Shown here piece by piece: positions 58,708 through 64,000 of a stretch of DNA of 64,000 nt; position 1 is the first letter of the stretch, and each line of letters opens with the position of its first letter. The notes beneath the pieces are model-generated. The model was given only the letters and a program-made list of their open reading frames with translations. It was not told the origin of the DNA and ran no database searches. A program made the translations under genes and the position numbers. The stretch covers positions 197,274,685-197,338,684 of the forward strand of contig JAHLJT010000631.1 in assembly GCA_031308135.1 (NCBI GenBank), written 5' to 3'. The DNA comes from Acheta domesticus (taxonomy: Eukaryota; Arthropoda; Insecta; Orthoptera; Gryllidae).

Positions 58708-61016
58708 ATTCTTTTTCTTCTGCACTTCATGGATTAGGCTTGAGCCTGTTCCGTCTTCACAAGTTTTCCTTCCATCGTTTTTTGGGTCTGCCCACGTCTC
58801 TCCTTCCAAGCGGTTGATAGAGTAAAGCTAATTTAGGTAGTCTTGAGTCATCCATCCTTTGCGTGTGTTGATACCAGTTATTTCGATATTTATTTATTTT
58901 GCTTCCAATTTCTTCAGCATTTAGTTTTTCCCTAATATTCTCATATGATTTTCTTTCGTGTAGCCTAGCATTCTCCTCAAAAACTTCATTTCAGTGGCCT
59001 GAATTCTACTTAAGGTTCTTTTTGTTGGTACACAGCTTTCGCTTCCGTGTAGAAGAATTGGAAGAGCCATAGTCTTATAAAACTTTATTCTTGTATCTTG
59101 TCTTGTCTTGTCTTGTTTTGTTTTTTAGTGTGTTATGTAGAGTACCACAAATTCTTTGGAACCTTGCCAATTTAATGTTGATGTCTTTATTGGTATCTTG
59201 ATCGACTTGACAACCGAAATAGTTAAAACTGGAAATTTGCTCTAAAATTATTTTATCCAAAATAATTTTTGATTTCATTAAATGTTTTCCCCAAAACGCC
59301 ATCACCTTTGTTTTTTCTTTCGATATTTCAACATCGTATTTTTTACATTAATGATTTGAGTGGAATAATGCATATTGTAAATCATCTTCTGTTTCCTGGA
59401 ATATTAAAGCGTCGTCTGCGTACAGTAAAATATTTAAAATATTTTCTTTTGATATCTTAATACCTTTGTAAATTATTTGCTTCCAATTTTGGATAATGTC
59501 ATCAATATAAATATTAAAAAGTGTCTGTGAGACTGGGCATCCTTGCCGCACTCCTCTGTTTATCAATATTTTATGAGTTTCGTTTATTCCTGCTTTTATA
59601 ACAATAGTAGAGTCTTTACAAGCTCGTTATTGCTTCTACTAACATTTGAGGATAGCCATTATTTTCCATTATAGACCAGACTTTTACTCCATTTACGTTA
59701 TCGAAGGCTTTTACTATGAAAATAAAAAAAAATCTATGAAAGCTATGTGTGTCTGTTGGTTGAACTCCTTTCTTTTTTCTATTATTTGTTGTAATATAAA
59801 TATAATGTCTGTAGTCGATCTCCCTTTTCTAAAACCATTCTGTTCTTCACCAGTGAGAGTTTCTGAGATACATTTTAGCCTTTTATTTAATATTCTAGCG
59901 TAAAGCTTGTACACTGCATTTAAGATACTGATCCCTCTGTAATTATTACAATCTTTGCGTTCGCCTTTCTTGAATATGGATATTACTTTAGCAGTTTTCC
60001 ATGATTCTGGTATTTTATTAGTTTTCCAACAATAAGTGGAGCATCATCCCGCCGTATTTTAATAGTTCTGCATTTAGGTTGTCTGTTCCTGTTGCTTTCC
60101 TATTTTTAAGTTCTTTCAAAGCCTCTCGGATCTCGATTATTGTTAGGGGATCGACTTCACTGCATATTACTTCACATGTTTCATGTTGTGCTTCATTTTC
60201 GTTATACCATAAGTGTCAATAGTGTTTAATCCAGTCTGTCTTATTAATTACATCTAATCTCACTGTATCTTTTTCTTCTTTGTTAAGATGTTTAAGAATC
60301 TTATAAGCACAATTCTGTCTTCCGTGTATATCATTTTCTTTTTGGCTTCTAAATGTATCCCATGCATGTTGTTGAGCTTGTCGAATACAATTTTTTTGCT
60401 AAATTACGCTTTTCTTTGTATCTTTCTTTACTCTCTTCAGTATTTTGTTGTAGGTGCTGAAGATAGGCTATTTGTTTGTTTCTTACTAGGTTTTCAATTT
60501 CATTATTACAAATTTTTAGACCCTTTTTACTTCTTATTTTCCTCTTTCTGCCTATTGCTTCTCTTGCCGTCTTTTCAATGCAGTTTTGCACATTATTCCA
60601 TTCTTTTTCTATATCATTCTCAGTTGGTGTTTCTAATAAGTATTTTTGCAATCTAGTTTGGTGCAGCAATTTTATACTTTCTTCTTGCAGAAGATGTACT
60701 TTGTATACTTCTTCTGAATTGTTTTTCTGTCGTTTTGTAGTCTTCCATCTTTTCCAGAGATTGAATTTGCTAATTAATATAAAGTGATCAGAGGCTATAT
60801 CACATCCGCGATACACTTGCACATCTTTTATTTGTGATTTTAATTTTTCATTTATTAGGAAATAATCAATTATTGTCCTATATCCTCTAGCAAAACAAGT
60901 ATATTTATTTACATCTCGTTTTCTGAAGAAAGTATTGAAGATCTTTAAACTGTTTGTGCTGGCAAATTGAATAAGTTCATTTCCATTCTTGTTTAGGGTA
61001 TTTTAGAAAATATATT
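58708..61016 (-). mobile_element. RTE-like LINE with end of endonuclease, decayed
   Basis: Same family as 46700-48298 but longer and more decayed. On the minus strand, from 61016, come the end of the AP-type endonuclease (YRGCDIASDHFILI with the catalytic SDH), a basic linker, RT blocks (ARILNKRL, GFRKGRSTTDIIF, NRGVRQGCPVSQTLFNIYIDD, LLYADDALIF) and the thumb (FNYFGCQVDQDTN). Several frameshifts separate the pieces. Five CTTGT units at 59093-59115 disrupt the distal part. AGAAAAATGTT at 58697-58707 and 61017-61027 is the target duplication. The tail is GAA/TTC-rich. Confidence 0.88.
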
Positions 61017-61029
61017 AGAAAAATGTTTA

Positions 61030-62105
61030 TTAGCTTAATTTCACATTATAATTCCAAAAGTGAGGTTAGCTTCGTATTTAGCATGAACTACAGCAATAAG
61101 CTTGGGTCATTTCTTTTGAAATTCCCTGCCATAATTTCGCACTTTTGTGCCTGCTGACGTATCTCGAATCAAACGCTCTTCACGTGACTTCCCGACCATT
61201 AACCAATGAAAAATATTTGTCTACGTCCGTGTTCTGTTTATTCTATCGGCTAGGAACTTCGGTCATATTTGCCAGTACACCACCAAACCCGCAAACAAGG
61301 GTATCCTTAAAACCTCATACAAATGGGGACACGGGAGTCAACTACGGACCTCAGCGCCGTTTTCGTTAGGTCTTCGTTTAGGTCAGTTGGCTTAGGTTTA
61401 TTGTTGCATCGTTTATGGCTTTTATTATTATTATTGTAACCCTTCCTAACGCTTGTTTCGTCTTTCAATGCCCGTAGGGTAATTACCAACCAATTTGGAA
61501 TCGTCGACATCGTTTCGTGGAAACTCCAACATTCTCTTTCAGCCAGACACATTGCAACCTTGATTCAGTATTTTCAATGTATAATTGTATGTATTCGACA
61601 GCTGCGCAGTTGGAGGAACCAACACAATAAATAAAACTATGACTATATGTCCTGAGGAAAGAACCCCAAATATAGAAAATGTTCAAAATATTTAACGTAG
61701 TCACAACTCAAAAACTGAAAATATTTCATCACAAACTGACAGAAAATGATATATTCTTAAACATGTAGTTTGTTTCTTAAATTTATAAAATTACCATTCA
61801 ATTATATTGCAATTTATTCTGTGGTACGCCGTTGCCCCTCTCATTGATGTTCTCCGTTTACACGAATGGCATGTGTATTATACGCGCACGTGCACTTGAG
61901 CCGTGCACTTGTCCAACGTTAGTTGAATTCAGAATAAATTATAGCAAGGAGCATTGTTGACAAAATCTTAAAATCAGATTCGCTCCTCTGTAGTATGAGT
62001 AGAAAATATTATGGATTGAGAAACTAGTTACAGATCTGATATACTCGTAATAGTCCTGTCGTCGAAATAACCAAGATCCTCACTCTTTACACTTAACACA
62101 TAGAA
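61030..62105 (+). other. Intron 3: no gene recognised
   Basis: Mixed DNA with a short (TTA)n at about 61420. Frames of 73-81 codons on the minus strand show no domain. Confidence 0.5.
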
Positions 62106-62107
62106 AT

Positions 62108-62386
62108 CAGTGGCGAATCCAGACGATAATTTTGGAGGGGAGCATCCTAGAATTTTGTTAAATAATAAACATTTCGTATTATAATGTATATTATTTTTGT
62201 AGGGCATAATTGATACTATGCAATATTTTTTTAAATTACATAATCGTAACATAAATGAATAAACCCACGAACAACCGGATGAATTAATAGTTAAATCAAT
62301 TTTGCCAAATAAAGGAAAGTAACAAATGAAAACTTTAGGCTTTTTCGGGGGAGATGGCCCCCATGGCCCCCCTGGATCCTCCACAG
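62108..62386. mobile_element. Small inverted-repeat element (MITE-like)
   Basis: Ends are CAGTGGCGAATCCAG (62108-62122) and CTGGATCCTCCACAG (62372-62386), 12 of 15 bases complementary. Inside the tips are G-runs and C-runs of the type GGAGGGGAGC / GGCCCCCATGGCCCCCC. The 279-base length, AT-rich core and lack of ORF fit a non-autonomous DNA transposon. CAGTGGCGGATCCAG-type tips are common in animal MITEs. No target duplication was evident. Confidence 0.65.
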
Positions 62387-62565
62387 TCCAAATGAGGGCT
62401 CAAGGAAAGGTGATCTCTAACAGAGTAAAAATCAAAATTTCTGAAAGATAAATTGCGACCACCTTAATTATTAGTTGTGTTATTATTGATACCTAGAAAA
62501 ACATAGTATTAAAATGAAAATTCTTTAAAATTTTACAATTATCTTAGATTATTAATATTAGCGAT

Positions 62566-62576
62566 GTATGTATGTA

Positions 62577-62608
<32 letters not shown>

Positions 62609-62616
62609 CATACATA

Positions 62617-62648
<32 letters not shown>
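62566..62648. repeat. Compound (TATG)n / (TA)n microsatellite
   Basis: Units ATGT, GTAT and TATA follow each other; the middle is palindromic. It lies about 180 bases before exon 4. Confidence 0.95.
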
Positions 62649-62821
62649 CTAATATTAGTGATAAGTTAGCAATTAGTGATGGTGCCAAAACCTTAATATG
62701 AATAATTAATAAACATTGTATTCAAGCCTTTGAAAGACCTTTTGGCCAAATAATAAATAAATAAATAAAGAAAGAAAGAAAGGTGGAAGTGCTAACCGTG
62801 CGGCATGGCGTGTGTGCGCAG

Positions 62822-62955
62822 GGCGGACGTGTCTGCGTACCGCATCGAGATGACGCTGGGGCTGCCGCGCATCGAGACGGCGGGCCGCTACGAGGTGTCG
62901 GGCAACGTGCTGCTCTTCCCGGTGCGCAGCCGCGGCGATTTCTGGGCCGTCTTCC
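62822..62955 (+). CDS. Takeout/JHBP-family protein, coding exon 4
   Basis: Acceptor GTGTGCGCAG and donor TTCC|GTGAGT, entering in phase 2 (giving Lys112) and leaving in phase 1. It encodes residues 113-156: ADVSAYRIEMTLGLPRIETA, then GRYEVSGNVLLFPVRSRGDFWAVF. The LPRIxxxGxYxxxGxxLxxPVxGxGxF pattern is the second conserved block of the JHBP domain. The splice acceptor lacks a pyrimidine tract, but GCTAACC at 62790-62796 is a good branch point. Families in this group run to about 230-260 residues, so roughly 90 residues (the remaining exons) lie beyond the window end. Third positions are about 95% G or C. Confidence 0.95.
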
Positions 62956-63052
62956 GTGAGTACACGCACAGCCCCGCGCTATCGAAAACAACACAGCGAT
63001 GGTTAGAAACATACATGCTCAAATTGTAAAAATAAATGTTCAAAATATTATC
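62956..63052 (+). other. Start of intron 4
   Basis: Begins with GTGAGT. No acceptor followed by a phase-compatible JHBP coding sequence was found before 64000, so the next exon is outside the window. Confidence 0.7.
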
Positions 63053-63945
63053 ACCCTAGGGATGAGACATCGATAACAAAACATCGATGTTTCGAAACAG
63101 GGATGTTCAAATTTTAAAAATCGATGTTCAAAATACACAAACCGTGTTTTAAACATCGACAAACATGTTTGTCAAACTGTTGTAGTAATCTCTAACTTCA
63201 GGGTTCACATGTGGGGGAGGGAGCGATTTCATGTCACGGTGATTCTGTTTATTAATTTGTAATTGTTGTTTACCTGACGAAACGGAGAAAAAAATCCAGA
63301 ACAGTTACCAAACTTTATTACTTCAGTGGATAATTAAAAAAGAATAACTGCATTTATTAACAAAATTACACTGACTTACTTTTCTCTCTTGGTGACTTTG
63401 GTCTGAAAAATCTTCAAATTATGGGTATGTGATAATTATTGTAGTTTTTACTTTTTATATTCTTTAATTAAATAATAAAATATTAACAAAGTAAACACAT
63501 CGAGCACAAAACATCGATGTAAAAATCTCCGGCTACAATAAATCAATGTTCAATACATGGATGTTCATAAAAATATTGATCATTGTAGAATTCACCCCCA
63601 TGATGTAGAATTAGGAAATGTCGATCACGGGATTTGGTTGGAGAGAGTTATAAATATTAAAACATTAGTTCGCCGACGTGGTACCTATCTATGTTTCATT
63701 AGTCAGTTGAGAATATCTTATAATCATTATTGTAGATCATATGTTGTTAATTTGTGTAAGTGTATATTTATAGTTTTAGAATCTTCTTGTTTTTACAATA
63801 GCCCTGAGAATGGAATAAAAATATTCCAAATCGTCGGTAAACTAATGTTTTAATATTTATAACTCACTCCGACCAAAACCCCTGATCAACATTTCCTAAA
63901 TCATTCGATGTTTTGAAAACATCAACATCAGTGTCGCATTCCATG
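63053..63945. mobile_element. hAT-like non-autonomous element (tentative)
   Basis: The left tip CTAGGGATGAGACATCGAT (63053-63071) resembles the reverse complement of the right end (GGAATGCGACACTGAT, at about 63928-63943). Near both ends are repeated ATCGATGTTT and AACATCGA palindromic motifs, seen again at 63500-63560. I associate ACATCGATGTT-rich tips with hAT-type MITEs in insects. The central frame 63557-63853 shows no transposase domain. No clear 8-base duplication was found. Confidence 0.4.
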
Positions 63946-64000
63946 CCTTTTCCACGCACGCCACCAACTTCGATGGGACGCTTCACCAAGCTCCTTCAAG

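Noticed and set aside
63557..63853. Possible exon 5 of the takeout-family gene
   Set aside because: No acceptor in the right phase and no JHBP motif; it lies inside the hAT-like element.
1..64000. CRISPR arrays, bacterial operons, rRNA genes, telomeric TTAGG arrays
   Set aside because: I looked for regularly spaced repeats, Shine-Dalgarno-led gene runs, rRNA-like blocks and TTAGG runs and found none.

Overview
The window is nuclear DNA of an insect. It is AT-rich, spliceosomal and crowded with transposable elements. The very long introns and the element mix suggest a large-genome polyneopteran (orthopteran, phasmid or cockroach type), but that is inference. Almost the whole window belongs to one plus-strand host gene of the takeout / juvenile-hormone-binding (JHBP) family. 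Its first four coding exons lie at 3712-3805 (signal peptide), 53134-53226 (the diagnostic C-x9-C segment), 55148-55295 (start of the lipid-binding fold) and 62822-62955. The reading frame passes through all three introns (phases 1, 1, 2) and leaves the window in phase 1. Intron 1 is about 49.3 kb, intron 2 about 1.9 kb and intron 3 about 7.5 kb.

The rest is mobile DNA. The dominant insertion (27751-38897) is an LTR retrotransposon of Ty3/Gypsy type with two nearly identical 2052-bp LTRs, a TTAT target duplication, broken gag/protease/RT frames and a deletion of most of RNase H and the integrase core. A complete piggyBac-type DNA transposon (33519-36441) sits inside the remaining integrase tail. 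It has 12-bp terminal repeats, an ATAA duplication, and a spliced transposase gene broken by one frameshift and one stop codon. At 40.36-44.43 kb a large imperfect inverted repeat encloses a decayed PIN-nuclease-like ORF, which is itself split by a Jockey-like LINE.

Other elements are truncated LINEs (27.15, 41.44, 45.13, 46.70 and 58.71 kb, most with recognisable target-site duplications), a family of tRNA-derived SINEs (9.78, 11.39, 12.13, 49.62 and 54.69 kb, plus a fragment at 46.15 kb), a Penelope-like fragment at 50.05 kb, a GC-rich retrotransposon LTR with a perfect heat-shock element at 50.34-51.91 kb, and two small inverted-repeat elements at 62.1 and 63.05 kb. CpG-rich islets at 10.4, 14.8 and 24.7 kb and a G-rich purine tract at 17 kb stand out from the AT-rich intron.

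The layers have a readable order. The piggyBac and the deletions are inside an element whose LTRs have barely diverged, so the chimera was probably retrotransposed as a unit by helper proteins. The LINE split the PIN-like ORF after that unit was in place. A SINE split one half of a tandem duplication at 12 kb, and another SINE landed within 75 bp of the exon 3 acceptor. No RNA genes, CRISPR arrays, bacterial genes or other intact protein-coding genes were recognised.
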